Origin: an uncultured Bacteroides sp.
GTDB taxonomy: Bacteria > Bacteroidota > Bacteroidia > Bacteroidales > Bacteroidaceae
Reading direction: 5' to 3'
NCBI GenBank assembly: GCA_902388495.1
Contig: CABMPP010000004.1
Location: 1 to 64,000, forward strand
DNA length: 64,000 nucleotides
Shown: positions 17,943-27,268 of the stretch, piece by piece
Layout: every line of letters begins with the position of its first letter
How positions within the stretch are numbered: the first letter of the stretch is position 1
Program-made: the position numbers and the translations under genes
The notes under the pieces: generated by a model
Told to the model about the DNA's origin: nothing
The model's database searches: none
What the model saw: only the letters and a program-made list of their open reading frames with translations

Positions 17943-19424
17943 TTAATTAAATACATTTACTATCGGTAAAACACTGTCTCCAATCATTCCGCTTATCCAC
18001 CACGGCGCCATACCGAGGGCGGCCACGCAGGCAATGAGGATGATGACGGCTGTACGCTCATCCCAAGTGGCATCGGTCAGAGTAAGATGATGCTTGTTGG
18101 TGCACGTTCCGTAGATGATGCGGCCTACGAGGCGGAGGATATATACCGCCGTAATCACAATCGAGGCACAGGCAATCACCGTCCACACCCGGTGGAAGGT
18201 ATCAGGATGCTGGAACGAACCGGTGAAGATAGTCATCTCGGCCACGAAACCGCTAAGTCCCGGCAAGCCCAGGTTTGCCAAACCGGCTATTACATAGCAG
18301 ACTGCCAGGAAAGGCATAATCTTCATCAGGCCGCTGAGTTCGCGTACATCGCGTGTATGGGTACGTCCGTATATCATACCGATAAGGGCGAAGAAGAGAG
18401 CCGTCATCAATCCGTGCGAGAGCATTTGCAATACAGCACCCGTTGCCGCCGTCTGGTTCATCATCAGGATGGCGAAAAGTACCAGGCCGCAGTGTGACAC
18501 GGAAGAGTAGGCATTGATATACTTCAAGTCCGTCTGTACGCAAGCCGAGAAGGCACCGTACACCACGGAGATACCGGTAAGGATCAGAAATATCCAACCC
18601 AGTTCCTGCGCAGCTTCGGGCATCAGATACATGGCGATGCGGAAACATCCGTAACCTCCCAGCTTCATCAGTACGCCGGCATGCAGCATGGATACTGCCG
18701 TCGGTGCCGAAGCATGACCATCGGGGCTCCATGTGTGGAACGGAAACAAGGCACCCAGCACGCCGAAGCCGAGGAAGGTAAGCGGAAACCAGATACGTTG
18801 TTGCTCAATGGGAATGTTGTGAAGTTGTGCTATCTCCAGCAGGTTCATGGTCGTTCCGCCCGAACCGTAATAGATGCCCAGGATGCCGATAAGCAGGAAT
18901 GCGGAACCGCCCATCAGCATCAGAGTCAGCTTCATGGCAGAGTACTCCTTGCGTCCCGAACCCCATACACCGATAAGCAGATACATCGGGATAAGGGCCA
19001 CCTCGTAGAACATGAACATGGTGAACAAGTCCGTGGAGATGAAGAAACCGAATACACCCATGGAGAGGAATACAAACCACAGGAAATATTCCTTCGTCAG
19101 CGGCTGCAACCGCCAGGAAGCGAATGTTCCGGTAAAGACGATGATGGCAGAGAGCAGCAGCATGGCTACCGAGATGCCGTCCACCCCTACGGAGTAGTGA
19201 ATATGGAGCGCCGGATACCAGGCTACATCGGCACGAAACAGCATTTCGTCCGTAGCGCCCGCAGAGCGTGCATTGAGATAAGCAATAGTCAGCCCCACCG
19301 CTGCCAGCACCAATGCCGATGCTCCGATGACCATCACCGCGCGTATCTGCGCGATGTTACGGCTGAGCCAGAGTCCCAGCAGCATCAGGAGGGGGATGAG
19401 TACGAAGATTGATAAGAAGTTCAT
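17943..19424 (-). CDS. nuoM: NADH-quinone oxidoreductase subunit M
   Basis: Membrane subunit of 493 aa with about 14 helices. [18 protein letters not shown] holds the channel Glu. [20 protein letters not shown] is the conserved mid-protein motif of the antiporter-like subunits. It is the middle proton-pumping module of complex I. The 27-bp spacer to nuoL consists of near-identical copies of ATGAGTTATGAGTTATAA-type words. Confidence 0.95.
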   Translation of the reverse strand: MNFLSIFVLIPLLMLLGLWLSRNIAQIRAVMVIGASALVLAAVGLTIAYLNARSAGATDEMLFRADVAWYPALHIHYSVGVDGISVAMLLLSAIIVFTGTFASWRLQPLTKEYFLWFVFLSMGVFGFFISTDLFTMFMFYEVALIPMYLLIGVWGSGRKEYSAMKLTLMLMGGSAFLLIGILGIYYGSGGTTMNLLEIAQLHNIPIEQQRIWFPLTFLGFGVLGALFPFHTWSPDGHASAPTAVSMLHAGVLMKLGGYGCFRIAMYLMPEAAQELGWIFLILTGISVVYGAFSACVQTDLKYINAYSSVSHCGLVLFAILMMNQTAATGAVLQMLSHGLMTALFFALIGMIYGRTHTRDVRELSGLMKIMPFLAVCYVIAGLANLGLPGLSGFVAEMTIFTGSFQHPDTFHRVWTVIACASIVITAVYILRLVGRIIYGTCTNKHHLTLTDATWDERTAVIILIACVAALGMAPWWISGMIGDSVLPIVNVFN

Positions 19425-19456
19425 AATGAGTTATGAGTTATAAGTTATGAGTTATA
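19425..19456. repeat. Short simple repeat in the nuoL-nuoM spacer
   Basis: The spacer is made of the words GAGTTATGAGTTATAA, repeated about twice with a period near 16 (half-period 8-9) bp, running into the nuoL stop codon. It is a slippage-type microsatellite; I see no other signal in it. Confidence 0.6.
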
Positions 19457-21368
19457 ATAACAGCAGCAATATCAGTGCAAGCGTACCCAGCAGGAATACA
19501 AGTGTATATTGCTGGACTTGTCCGCTTTGCAAGCCGCGAATCTCGTCGCTGGTAGTATTGGCGCTCCAGGCAAGGAAGTTGAAGAAGCCGTCTACTACGT
19601 GGCGGTCCCACCAGGCAATGGGACGGCAGATGCAGCCGAAGATAATCTTGTGCGTGATGAACTGATACACCTCGTCGATGTAGAAGCGGTGATAGGCCGC
19701 CGTCCACAAACCGCGGAAGCGGCGGGCCAGCGCATTGGCCACAGGCTGCTTGCTGCCTGCATATATATAAGTGGCAATCGCGATGGAGGCAGCAGCTACA
19801 ACAATACTTGTGCCTGCTACTGCCCAATCGAGATGAATATCGTATGCCTCGCCGTTGGCACTGATGAAGTGTCCGAAAGGAAGTACGAACTGCCAGCCGC
19901 CTACTACGGTAATGGCTGCGAGGAACATTAGCGGGAAGGTCATGGCAAGCGGACTTTCGTGGGGCGTATGCTCATGGCTTCCATCGCTTGTCGACTTCTG
20001 CCGGGGCGCTACGCCCCCCCAAAAGATACCATAATAGAGTCGGAACATATAGAAGGCTGTCATTGCTGCAATCACTGTCATAATCCATCCCATTGCCGGG
20101 CTGAACTGGAAGCACGCCGTCAGTATCTCGTCTTTGGAGAAGAAACCGGAGAACGGAGGAATACCTGCAATGGCAAGACAGGCAATCAGGAATGTGATAT
20201 GCGTGATGGGCATATATTTCCGCAGCCCGCCCATGGCAGACATTTCATTGCTGTGTACCGCATGGATAATGCTACCTGCCCCCAGGAAGAGCAACGCCTT
20301 GAACATGGCATGTGTAAACAGGTGATACATGCCCGCCATATAGCCCAGTCCGCCATGATGCGGGTCGGTCGATGTGCATACACCGAGCGCTACCATCATA
20401 AAGCCGATCTGCGAAATGGTGGAGAATGCCAGCACGCGCTTGATATCGCTTTGTACACAAGCCACACTGGCAGCATAGAACGCCGTGAACGCCCCTACAT
20501 AAGCTACGATGTGCAGCACATCCGGAGCATATTCTATAAACAGCGGGAACATGCGTGCCACCAGGTAGACACCTGCCACCACCATCGTAGCGGCATGAAT
20601 CAGCGCACTGACCGGTGTAGGGCCTTCCATTGCATCGGGCAACCAGATGTGCAGCGGGAACATGGCACTCTTTCCGGCACCACCGATGAACATCAGTCCC
20701 AATGCCAACGGAATCATAGCGGCACCGCCTTTCAGCAGCGCCATTTCATTGGGGTGGAACGTGTAAGTTCCGGCATAGTAACCATAGATCAGAATACCAA
20801 TCAGGAAACCCAGGTCGGCAAAGCGGGTCACGATGAATGCCTTCTTTGAGGCGGCTATGGCGGCCGGTTTCGTATAGTAGAAGCCTATCAGCAGATAGGA
20901 AGACACACCCACCAGCTCCCAGAACAGATACATCTGGAAGATATTGGTTGCTACCACCAGTCCCAGCATGGACATGGTGAAGAGGCTCAGGAATGCATAA
21001 TAGCGCTGGAACCCCCGTTCACCCTTCATGTAGCCGAAGGAGTAGATGTGTACCATGAACGAAACGGTACTTATCACAATTAGCATCATCACCGAAATGG
21101 GATCGAGCAGAATGCCCATGTCGATGCTGAGTGACGGGGTGAAGGGCAGCCACGTGAAGTTGTAGGGCATCAGTGTGGCATACGTTCCGTCCGCCAGTCG
21201 GGGAGCGCTGAAGTACAGTCCTGCAGTGAGATAGGAGAGTACTGCAACCGCGCCCAGCACCACGGTGCCGATAAGTCCGGCCGTGCGGTGCGACATCCAT
21301 TTGCCTCCCAGTCCCAAGGTCAGGAAGGAGAGGAAAGGAAGGAGAAGAATCAGAATTGTATATTCCAT
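19452..21368 (-). CDS. nuoL: NADH-quinone oxidoreductase subunit L
   Basis: Largest antiporter-like subunit of complex I, 638 aa. LFWELVGVSSYLLIGF carries the channel Glu, and FPLHIWLPDAMEGPTPVSAL is the conserved NuoL signature. The C-terminal region contains the extra helices that form the long lateral arm. It is the distal proton pump. It is separated from nuoK by a 153-bp spacer filled with a 23-bp-period array, which is unusual inside this otherwise compact operon. Confidence 0.95.
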   Translation of the reverse strand: MEYTILILLLPFLSFLTLGLGGKWMSHRTAGLIGTVVLGAVAVLSYLTAGLYFSAPRLADGTYATLMPYNFTWLPFTPSLSIDMGILLDPISVMMLIVISTVSFMVHIYSFGYMKGERGFQRYYAFLSLFTMSMLGLVVATNIFQMYLFWELVGVSSYLLIGFYYTKPAAIAASKKAFIVTRFADLGFLIGILIYGYYAGTYTFHPNEMALLKGGAAMIPLALGLMFIGGAGKSAMFPLHIWLPDAMEGPTPVSALIHAATMVVAGVYLVARMFPLFIEYAPDVLHIVAYVGAFTAFYAASVACVQSDIKRVLAFSTISQIGFMMVALGVCTSTDPHHGGLGYMAGMYHLFTHAMFKALLFLGAGSIIHAVHSNEMSAMGGLRKYMPITHITFLIACLAIAGIPPFSGFFSKDEILTACFQFSPAMGWIMTVIAAMTAFYMFRLYYGIFWGGVAPRQKSTSDGSHEHTPHESPLAMTFPLMFLAAITVVGGWQFVLPFGHFISANGEAYDIHLDWAVAGTSIVVAAASIAIATYIYAGSKQPVANALARRFRGLWTAAYHRFYIDEVYQFITHKIIFGCICRPIAWWDRHVVDGFFNFLAWSANTTSDEIRGLQSGQVQQYTLVFLLGTLALILLLLL

Positions 21369-21403
21369 ATATACTATGTTTATCAGTTATTATTCATGTT
21401 ATA

Positions 21404-21517
21404 CTGTTGCGGCATCCGTAACAGTACTTATACGGCACCCGCAACAGTACTTATGCGGCACCCGTCTTCGGTCGTATACGGCATCCGTCTCTGACCGTAT
21501 ACGATACCCGTCTCAGT
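21404..21517. repeat. Five-unit array with 23-bp period inside the nuo operon
   Basis: The word CGGCAYCCG (last copy CGATACCCG) recurs at 21410, 21433, 21456, 21479 and 21502, exactly 23 bp apart. Between the words are variants of AACAGTACTTATA or CTTCGGTCGTATA. The array fills most of the nuoK-nuoL spacer and must be transcribed with the operon on the minus strand. No promoter or start codon is evident inside it. Confidence 0.8.
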
Positions 21518-21521
21518 AGCG

Positions 21522-21830
21522 CTACCATTTCATCTCGTCCAGCTTCCCTACTTGGATGCTGCGGATGTTGCGGTAGATGTTAATCATAATGGCGATGGCC
21601 ACTGCTGTTTCTGCTGCTGAGATGGCGATGGAGAACAGCGAGAAGAAATAGCCTTCCAGTCCTCCGGGGAACAGAAAACGGTTGAACACGGCGAAGTTGA
21701 TATCCGTTGCATTCAGTATCAACTCGATCGAAATCAATATCGCCAATGTGTTACGGCGGGTAAAGAACCCGTAGATACCGGCGAAAAACATGATAGCCGA
21801 GACTATCAGATAATATTCCATGTGGATCAT
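21522..21830 (-). CDS. nuoK: NADH-quinone oxidoreductase subunit K
   Basis: Small complex I membrane subunit of 102 aa with three helices. MIHMEYYLIVSAIMF aligns with the usual NuoK N-terminus. The helix-2 and helix-3 carboxylates are visible in LISIELILNATDINF and AISAAETAVAIAI. The start is taken at 21830 (MIHMEYY); a Met codon just before it or the Met at 21821 are alternatives. It lies 49-52 bp after nuoJ. That spacer carries repeated TAGTAGTTAG words. Confidence 0.93.
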   Translation of the reverse strand: MIHMEYYLIVSAIMFFAGIYGFFTRRNTLAILISIELILNATDINFAVFNRFLFPGGLEGYFFSLFSIAISAAETAVAIAIMINIYRNIRSIQVGKLDEMKW

Positions 21831-21839
21831 CATGACATG

Positions 21840-21878
21840 TTTTTTAGTAGTTAGTAGTTAGTAGTTGGTAGTAACTAC
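21840..21878. repeat. Simple repeat in the nuoJ-nuoK spacer
   Basis: Three to four tandem copies of a 10-bp TAGTAGTTAG-like word (21845-21870), ending in GTAGTAACTACTT, which is a short inverted repeat of it. Confidence 0.55.
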
Positions 21879-21882
21879 TTCT

Positions 21883-22395
21883 TTATCTCTTTCGGGCAAT
21901 GAGCAAACCGCCCACGATGCAGGCCAGCAACAGGATGCTGACCGCTTCGAACGGGAGCAGGTAGCCATACTTTTCACCGCTCAGCATGTGATAGCCGATG
22001 GTCTTGATGTTGACCTCCAAAGGCTCTACATCCGTGGTTGCGATGAACCGATGTTTCAGGGTGATGAACAATACGATGATAGCTCCACCTACAGTGGCTC
22101 CCAATCCGGCAAGGAATCGGCTGCGTTTCAGCTTGTCTACAACGTCGCCTTCACCACTGGTCAGCAGGATGGAGAAGACGTAGAGCACGACAATGCCGCC
22201 GGCATAAACCATGATCTGTACGGAACCGAGGAAGGTATACCCCAGCAGGAAGTAGATGCCTGCCGTACCGAAGAGTACGAACAGCAGGTATGTAGCCGAA
22301 CGCACCATACGGCTGGTGGTCACCGTCAGAATGGAAAATACGGTGATGAAAGCCGCAAGGAAGTAGAATACTACTGTTTCAAGATTTATTTCCAT
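21883..22395 (-). CDS. nuoJ: NADH-quinone oxidoreductase subunit J
   Basis: Membrane subunit of 170 aa with five helices. The third helix region GTAGIYFLLGYTFLGSVQIM, followed by VYAGGIVVLYVF, is the NuoJ signature containing the pi-bulge helix of the E-channel. The C-terminus ends in ACIVGGLLIARKR. It is separated from nuoI by a 178-bp spacer containing a 134-bp inverted-repeat element. Confidence 0.94.
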   Translation of the reverse strand: MEINLETVVFYFLAAFITVFSILTVTTSRMVRSATYLLFVLFGTAGIYFLLGYTFLGSVQIMVYAGGIVVLYVFSILLTSGEGDVVDKLKRSRFLAGLGATVGGAIIVLFITLKHRFIATTDVEPLEVNIKTIGYHMLSGEKYGYLLPFEAVSILLLACIVGGLLIARKR

Positions 22396-22432
22396 GATGT
22401 TTATTTTGTTACTATTTAAATCTATCTTTATT

Positions 22433-22566
22433 CTCCTCCTCCTGGGAGGAGGAGTACCCGAAGGGGGAGGTGGTAGGAAGGAAAAGATTCCTTTGAAAGA
22501 ATGATTCTGTTTATGTGTTCACCTACCACCCCGCCCTTTGGGCACCCCTCCTCCCGGGAGGAGGGG
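22433..22566. repeat. 134-bp imperfect inverted-repeat element between nuoI and nuoJ
   Basis: Arms of 45 bp (22433-22477 and 22522-22566) are near-complements around a 44-bp centre. Each arm contains its own palindrome (CTCCTCCTCC...GGAGGAGGAG and CCCCTCCTCCCGGGAGGAGG), and CCTACCACC/GGTGGTAGG marks the inner ends. The shape is that of a small MITE-like or paired dispersed repeat. It would form a long hairpin in the nuo mRNA. A shorter word of the same style (TCCCCTTGAAGGGGA) occurs at 55182-55196. Confidence 0.8.
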
Positions 22567-22573
22567 AATTAAG

Positions 22574-23065
22574 TTACTCTGTTTTCTTCTTCTCAATTAC
22601 TCGACTACCCGGTCGGTTCAGCGTCATTACCAGTCGTGTCCGGTCGAAGACTGCATGCTCAAAGTCCTGATCGAATGTGATGGCATCGTGCGGGCAGGCA
22701 TTCACACAAAGCTGGCAGAACATGCACGAACCGAGGTCGTATTCGTACTTTGCCAATATCTTCTTTTTCTTGCCGTCTTCGGTCTCTATCATTTCGCTGG
22801 TTACGCGGATGGTGTCGTTGGGACAAGCCATCTGGCACAGACCGCAGGCAATGCAGTGATGCTCGTTTTGCTCGTTATGAGGCATGGTCAGCGTGCCACG
22901 GAAGCGGTCGGACAATTTCAGTGTCGCGCGGTTCTCGGGATATTGTTCGGTAGTCTTCTTGCGGCAGAATACGGTCATGGTGGTTTTCATACCCGTCAGC
23001 AAGGAACTGATGCCGTGGATGAGGCCGCCGAAATAGGAGTTATGTTCTTTTTCCATCTTGTTCAT
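22574..23065 (-). CDS. nuoI: NADH-quinone oxidoreductase subunit I
   Basis: A 163-aa ferredoxin-like subunit carrying two [4Fe-4S] clusters. The ligands are in CIACGLCQMACP and CMFCQLCVNACP, both C-x2-C-x2-C-x3-C. It passes electrons through clusters N6a/N6b to NuoB. It begins 3 bp after the nuoH stop. The N-terminus (SYFGGLIHGISSLLTGMKTT) is the membrane-associated helix typical of NuoI. Confidence 0.95.
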   Translation of the reverse strand: MNKMEKEHNSYFGGLIHGISSLLTGMKTTMTVFCRKKTTEQYPENRATLKLSDRFRGTLTMPHNEQNEHHCIACGLCQMACPNDTIRVTSEMIETEDGKKKKILAKYEYDLGSCMFCQLCVNACPHDAITFDQDFEHAVFDRTRLVMTLNRPGSRVIEKKKTE

Positions 23066-23068
23066 CCT

Positions 23069-24145
23069 TTAAAAGTGTAGCCCGAAGACTACGATTAATA
23101 CCATTAATATCAAGTTCACCATGCTGATAGGCACCAGGTACTTCCATTCCAGGTTCAGAATCTGGTCGATACGCAGGCGGGGGAATGTCCACTTGATCCA
23201 CATCAGCAGGAATACTACAAAGAATGCCTTGCCGAAGAACCAGACGAAACCGGGAATGTAATCCATCACCGCATTGAAACCATCCAGCCCCATGATGTGC
23301 AGCGGCATCCAGCCTCCCAGGAAGATGGTGGCAGCCACACTGGCTACAATGAACAGGTTCAGATACTCCGCCAGGTAGAAGAAGCCGAAACCCATACCGG
23401 AGTATTCCGTATGATATCCGGCAGTCAACTCGCTTTCAGCTTCCGGCAGGTCGAAAGGCCCGCGGTTGGTTTCCGCATTTCCGGCGATGAGGTAGATGAT
23501 GAAAGCAATCAGTGCGGGGATGTGCCCTTTGAAGATGAACCAGCCGTCGGCCTGTCCCTCTACAATCTCGGAGAACTGCATGGTTCCCATCAGCACTACC
23601 ATCGTCAGTATGCTCAGTCCGCAGGACAGTTCGTAACTGATGATTTGTGCACCGCTTCGCATGGCTCCGATCAACGAGAACTTATTGTTGGAACTCCATC
23701 CTGCCAGCAGAATACCTACCACACCGATGCTCGATGCAGCCAGCAGGAAGAACACACCTACATTGAAGTCAAGCACCTCCAACCCTTTGCTGACGGGCAG
23801 GCAGGCGAATGTAAGGAACGAAGCGATAATCACCATGAATGGCGCCAGGTTATAAAGGAATCGGTCGGAGAACCGCAGGTCGATGATTTCCTTCGTCAGC
23901 ATCTTGATGACGTCGCAGGGCACTTGGAGCAATCCCCATTTCCCTACACGCATCGGACCGAGGCGGCATTGGAAAAAGGCGCATATCTTGCGCTCCATAT
24001 AAATCAGGATAATGGCAAGTACGGCGTACATCAGGATGATGCATACGCCTATCACCACGCATTCAAGGAATATTGCCAGACCTTCCGGCATGAGGGAAGT
24101 CAGCGTCTGGTGAATCCAGTTGGTTACTATACTAAAGTCAAACAT
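23069..24145 (-). CDS. nuoH: NADH-quinone oxidoreductase subunit H
   Basis: Complex I subunit of 358 aa at the membrane/hydrophilic-arm junction, with about eight helices. [20 protein letters not shown] is the conserved first loop near the quinone site, and [20 protein letters not shown] is the diagnostic acidic loop. The ATG at 24145 (MFDFSIV) lies 1 bp after the nuoCD stop; the frame extends to a TTG at 24157, which would overlap nuoCD and is less likely. Confidence 0.95.
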   Translation of the reverse strand: MFDFSIVTNWIHQTLTSLMPEGLAIFLECVVIGVCIILMYAVLAIILIYMERKICAFFQCRLGPMRVGKWGLLQVPCDVIKMLTKEIIDLRFSDRFLYNLAPFMVIIASFLTFACLPVSKGLEVLDFNVGVFFLLAASSIGVVGILLAGWSSNNKFSLIGAMRSGAQIISYELSCGLSILTMVVLMGTMQFSEIVEGQADGWFIFKGHIPALIAFIIYLIAGNAETNRGPFDLPEAESELTAGYHTEYSGMGFGFFYLAEYLNLFIVASVAATIFLGGWMPLHIMGLDGFNAVMDYIPGFVWFFGKAFFVVFLLMWIKWTFPRLRIDQILNLEWKYLVPISMVNLILMVLIVVFGLHF

Positions 24146-24146
24146 A

Positions 24147-25748
24147 TTATCTATCAATATCTGGTACTACATAATCCAATGTTCCGCCAATGGCAATCAG
24201 GTCGGCAATCTTCGCACCGCGCGATATGGTATCTACTACCGATACCAGCGGCAATCCGGTGGAGCGGAAGTGCAGACGGTAGGGCATCTTGTCGCCGTGG
24301 CTTTCGAGGAAGACGCCGAATTCGCCGCGGCTGCCTTCAACGGCGGCGTAGTAGCTACCTTCCGGTACGCGGATAATCGGTTTCATCTTTTCCTGGTAAG
24401 CGCCTTCGGGAATGTTGTCTATCAGTTGCTCGATAATCTTCAGGCTCTCCAGTATTTCGTCCATACGGACGAGGTAACGTGCCCAGGAGTCGCCTTCGGT
24501 GCGGACAATTTCTTTGAAGTCCACCTTATTGTATACGCCGTACGGCATGCGTTTGCGAACGTCGCATGCCCAACCGCTGGCGCGTCCCGTGCCTCCGGTA
24601 GCGCCGAAGGCAATGGCATCTTCCAGGGACAGTACGCCTACACCCTTCAGACGTTGCTGCGCGATGATGTTTCCGGTGAATACTTCGTGGTACTCGTGCA
24701 GAATGCCCCGCAGGTAGGGGATGAACTCTTTCACCTTCTTTACAAAACCGGGAGCTATATCGGCCTGCACACCGCCTATGGTGTTGTAGTTCATGATGAG
24801 GCGTCCGCCGCAAGTTTCCTCGAAGATGTCGAGTATCTTTTCGCGGTCGCGGAAGCCGTAGAAGAAGGCGGTCAGAGCACCCAGGTCCATGGCAAGACAG
24901 GAGTAGAACAGCAAATGCGAATCAATTCGTTGCAGCTCGTCCATGATGGTACGGATGTACTGCACGCGTTCGCTTACTTCTACGCCCATGGCTTTTTCGA
25001 TACACATGCACAAGGCGTGACGGTTCTGGTGTGCTCCCAAGTAGTCCAGACGGTCGGTCAGTGCCAGTGTCTGCGGGTAAGTGAGGCTTTCGCACATCTT
25101 CTCGATGCCCCGGTGGATGTAACCGCAGTTGGCATCAATCTTGTCGATGTTTTCACCCTCCAGAGATACGCGGAAACGCATTACACCGTGAGTAGCAGGG
25201 TGCTGGGGGCCGATGTTGACTACGTACTCATCGTCACCGAAGAGTTTCAGTTCTTTATTCTTGACGGTGCCGTCGGGGTTCAGCTCCAACTCGGTGGTGG
25301 TATCGACGGTCTCTTCATTGTCCATGCGTAGCGGGTTCTGCGCTTCGGGGTCATCGTCCTTGCGCAACGGATAGCCTACCCAGTCGTTGCGCAGATAGAG
25401 GCGACGCATATCGGGGTGGCCGATAAAGACAATACCGTAGAAATCGTACACTTCGCGTTCGTTGAAGTCGGCAGCTTTCCAGATGTCACTGACGGAGGGG
25501 AGTTCGGGGCGTTCCCGGTTCAGGGTGGCGGTGCGTACTGCTGTCCGTTTCCCCGTGCTGGTCGATTCCAGCAGATAGACAACACCCAGTCCTCTGGGGG
25601 TATCAGGCGTATCTTTTTCTGCATCCGGTTCTCCCCAGTCCATACCGCTCAGGCATTCCAGGAAGTCCATCTGTTCTTCTTGCCGCAGGCGCAGCATCTC
25701 GTCGTGCAAGGCTGCGGGCTCTATATATCTTATTTCCATATCTATCAT
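24147..25748 (-). CDS. nuoCD: NADH-quinone oxidoreductase fused subunits C/D
   Basis: Fusion protein of 533 aa. The N-terminal part (about 1-135) is a NuoC domain ([20 protein letters not shown]). The rest is NuoD, with [28 protein letters not shown] and a C-terminal DPxxRxx-like end reduced to DYVVPDIDR. NuoD forms the quinone-binding cavity with NuoB. Fused nuoCD is known in many bacteria including Bacteroidetes. Its ATG overlaps the nuoB stop (TAATG), indicating translational coupling. Confidence 0.95.
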   Translation of the reverse strand: MIDMEIRYIEPAALHDEMLRLRQEEQMDFLECLSGMDWGEPDAEKDTPDTPRGLGVVYLLESTSTGKRTAVRTATLNRERPELPSVSDIWKAADFNEREVYDFYGIVFIGHPDMRRLYLRNDWVGYPLRKDDDPEAQNPLRMDNEETVDTTTELELNPDGTVKNKELKLFGDDEYVVNIGPQHPATHGVMRFRVSLEGENIDKIDANCGYIHRGIEKMCESLTYPQTLALTDRLDYLGAHQNRHALCMCIEKAMGVEVSERVQYIRTIMDELQRIDSHLLFYSCLAMDLGALTAFFYGFRDREKILDIFEETCGGRLIMNYNTIGGVQADIAPGFVKKVKEFIPYLRGILHEYHEVFTGNIIAQQRLKGVGVLSLEDAIAFGATGGTGRASGWACDVRKRMPYGVYNKVDFKEIVRTEGDSWARYLVRMDEILESLKIIEQLIDNIPEGAYQEKMKPIIRVPEGSYYAAVEGSRGEFGVFLESHGDKMPYRLHFRSTGLPLVSVVDTISRGAKIADLIAIGGTLDYVVPDIDR

Positions 25749-26338
25749 TACTCTTCTTTCGGTTTTTCTTCCTGTCGGTTCACTCCGCCGAAGTATTTCT
25801 CAATTTTCACTTTGCGTTGCAGTTGCATCATACCGTAGTAGAATGCTTCGGGACGTGGAGGGCAACCGGGGATATATACGTCTACCGGCAATATCTTATC
25901 CACCCCGTTCAGCACATGGTAGGACTTCTTGAACGGGCCTCCGCTGACGGCACAACCGCCCACGGCAACCACATACTTTGGGTCGGGCATCTGGTCGTAA
26001 AGACGTTTCAGCACGGGGGCCATCTTGTTGGTAATCGTTCCGCAAACCATAATCATATCTGCCTGGCGCGGACTGGCGCGGGCTACTTCGAACCCAAAGC
26101 GCGCCATGTCGTAGCGGGCTGCACCGAGGGCCATAAATTCGATACCGCAACAGCTGGTTGCAAACGTAAGAGGCCACAATGAATTACTGCGTCCCCAGTT
26201 GACGAAATCGTCAAGTACGCCGAGTGCCACGTTGGCGCCTCCTGCGTTGAGTTCCCGAACCAGTTTCTCCAACGTTTCGTTGTCAGTAAACTCCTCATAA
26301 GGGATAGACTTTATTTTCGGTTTCTTCGTTATTTCCAT
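25748..26338 (-). CDS. nuoB: NADH-quinone oxidoreductase subunit B
   Basis: A 196-aa subunit holding cluster N2, the last electron carrier before quinone. Ligands are in [24 protein letters not shown] and [12 protein letters not shown]. The open frame continues upstream to 26530, but that part is nuoA in another frame. The ATG at 26338 ([12 protein letters not shown]) gives the family's usual length and overlaps nuoA by 10 bp. Confidence 0.95.
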   Translation of the reverse strand: MEITKKPKIKSIPYEEFTDNETLEKLVRELNAGGANVALGVLDDFVNWGRSNSLWPLTFATSCCGIEFMALGAARYDMARFGFEVARASPRQADMIMVCGTITNKMAPVLKRLYDQMPDPKYVVAVGGCAVSGGPFKKSYHVLNGVDKILPVDVYIPGCPPRPEAFYYGMMQLQRKVKIEKYFGGVNRQEEKPKEE

Positions 26339-26679
26339 TCCAACGCTCCTTTCCTCCAGGCATAAGCAAGGCCCAGAACTAATATAATCAGGAAGAATAA
26401 AATACTGAAAAGTCCCGCTACGCCCAGTTCGCGGGTGATGACTGCCCAGGGAAACAGGAACACCGTCTCCACCTCGAACATCAGGAACAAGATGGCAAAC
26501 AGATAGTAACCTACTCGGAATTGCATCCACGATTTACCGCGGGTAGGAATACCGCACTCATACGGCTCCATCTTCTGCGGATTGTACGAACGGGGAGCTA
26601 TCGCGTTGGAAAGCGCGATGACGATACCCACGAAAGCGATTGCCGTCAATAGGACGACCACTAACAAAGTAAAGTTCAT
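26329..26679 (-). CDS. nuoA: NADH-quinone oxidoreductase subunit A
   Basis: Membrane subunit of 116 aa with three helices and the conserved loop [13 protein letters not shown] between helices 1 and 2, near the quinone channel. It is the first gene of nuoA-B-CD-H-I-J-K-L-M-N. No nuoE, nuoF or nuoG is present on either side, so the NADH-oxidising module is missing, as reported for Bacteroides. No clear TAnnTTTG element is visible in the 115 bp before it. That gap holds a weak GGACAA/TTGTCC stem (26727-26751). Confidence 0.94.
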   Translation of the reverse strand: MNFTLLVVVLLTAIAFVGIVIALSNAIAPRSYNPQKMEPYECGIPTRGKSWMQFRVGYYLFAILFLMFEVETVFLFPWAVITRELGVAGLFSILFFLIILVLGLAYAWRKGALEWK

Positions 26680-26794
26680 AAATCTGATAAGATTTTAGAT
26701 ATATAATATAGATACGTCACACCGGAGGACAATACCTCTGAATCGTTGTCCGGCGGAGGAGATGGAGGCAAGCGGCAGGGCTTGCAGTCCTTCG

Positions 26795-27166
26795 TTAAAT
26801 AATAATCTTTCTCAACCCGAATACGTAATAGTTCATATCGGGCACGGGGTGGGGAGACAGGTACAATAAGCGGTCGCACTCGGGGGCATAGGCATGCTGC
26901 TGCATCTTGTAGATGTACATGCGCCGGAAGAGGCTTTTATCGGTGGGCACTTGCGTATGGTCCACATGCTCCAGGCAGATAGAAACCGATGCCAGCAGGT
27001 CGTAAAAGTTATGGATGGCTTGTTGTGCCGTGTGGTTTTGCGATGAAATGCTGCATGTAGTATTGCTGCCGGTAGGAGTGTATACAGCGCTCGCGGCTTC
27101 CATTGCACCGTCATGCAATAAGGCTGCTAATATGATGATTATTCCATATTTAATACACTGCTTCAT
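26795..27166 (-). CDS. Small exported protein of unknown function
   Basis: Short protein of 123 aa starting at the ATG at 27166 (MKQCIKYGIIIILAALLHDG), a signal peptide with cleavage probably after EAASA. The mature part of about 95 residues has no motif I recognise. It contains two Cys (ICLEH, PECDR), a helix HNFYDLLASVSICLEHVD, and ends VPDMNYYVFGLRKIII. A frame extending to 27193 is unlikely because a promoter element overlaps it. It lies upstream of nuoA in the same direction with a 115-bp gap. Any link to the complex is unproven. Confidence 0.6.
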   Translation of the reverse strand: MKQCIKYGIIIILAALLHDGAMEAASAVYTPTGSNTTCSISSQNHTAQQAIHNFYDLLASVSICLEHVDHTQVPTDKSLFRRMYIYKMQQHAYAPECDRLLYLSPHPVPDMNYYVFGLRKIII

Positions 27167-27190
27167 ACCACAAATCTCTCTTTGAGGCTG

Positions 27191-27198
27191 CAAAGATA
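27191..27198 (-). promoter_or_regulatory. Candidate -7 element (TATCTTTG) of the small exported protein
   Basis: TAnnTTTG on the minus strand, predicted start near 27184, 18 nt before the ATG at 27166. The -33 element is not clear. Confidence 0.4.
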
Positions 27199-27268
27199 TA
27201 ATAACTATCCTTCAGTTTGCTATCTCGGCATAACAAAAAATGATTTATTTTACACTTTTTATCCTAAA

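Noticed and set aside
22433..22566. Invertible promoter (phase-variation switch)
   Set aside because: The arms are imperfect and self-palindromic, the centre has no promoter consensus, and no invertase gene is near.
23297..25331. Long plus-strand frames over nuoH and nuoCD
   Set aside because: Shadows of highly conserved genes, with no start signal or family features.
25748..26530. NuoB with a 64-residue N-terminal extension
   Set aside because: The extension is nuoA read in another frame; the ATG at 26338 gives the normal NuoB.
16492..26679. Loss of nuoEFG by deletion in this strain
   Set aside because: The operon is intact and compact, and the shortened complex is known for Bacteroides.
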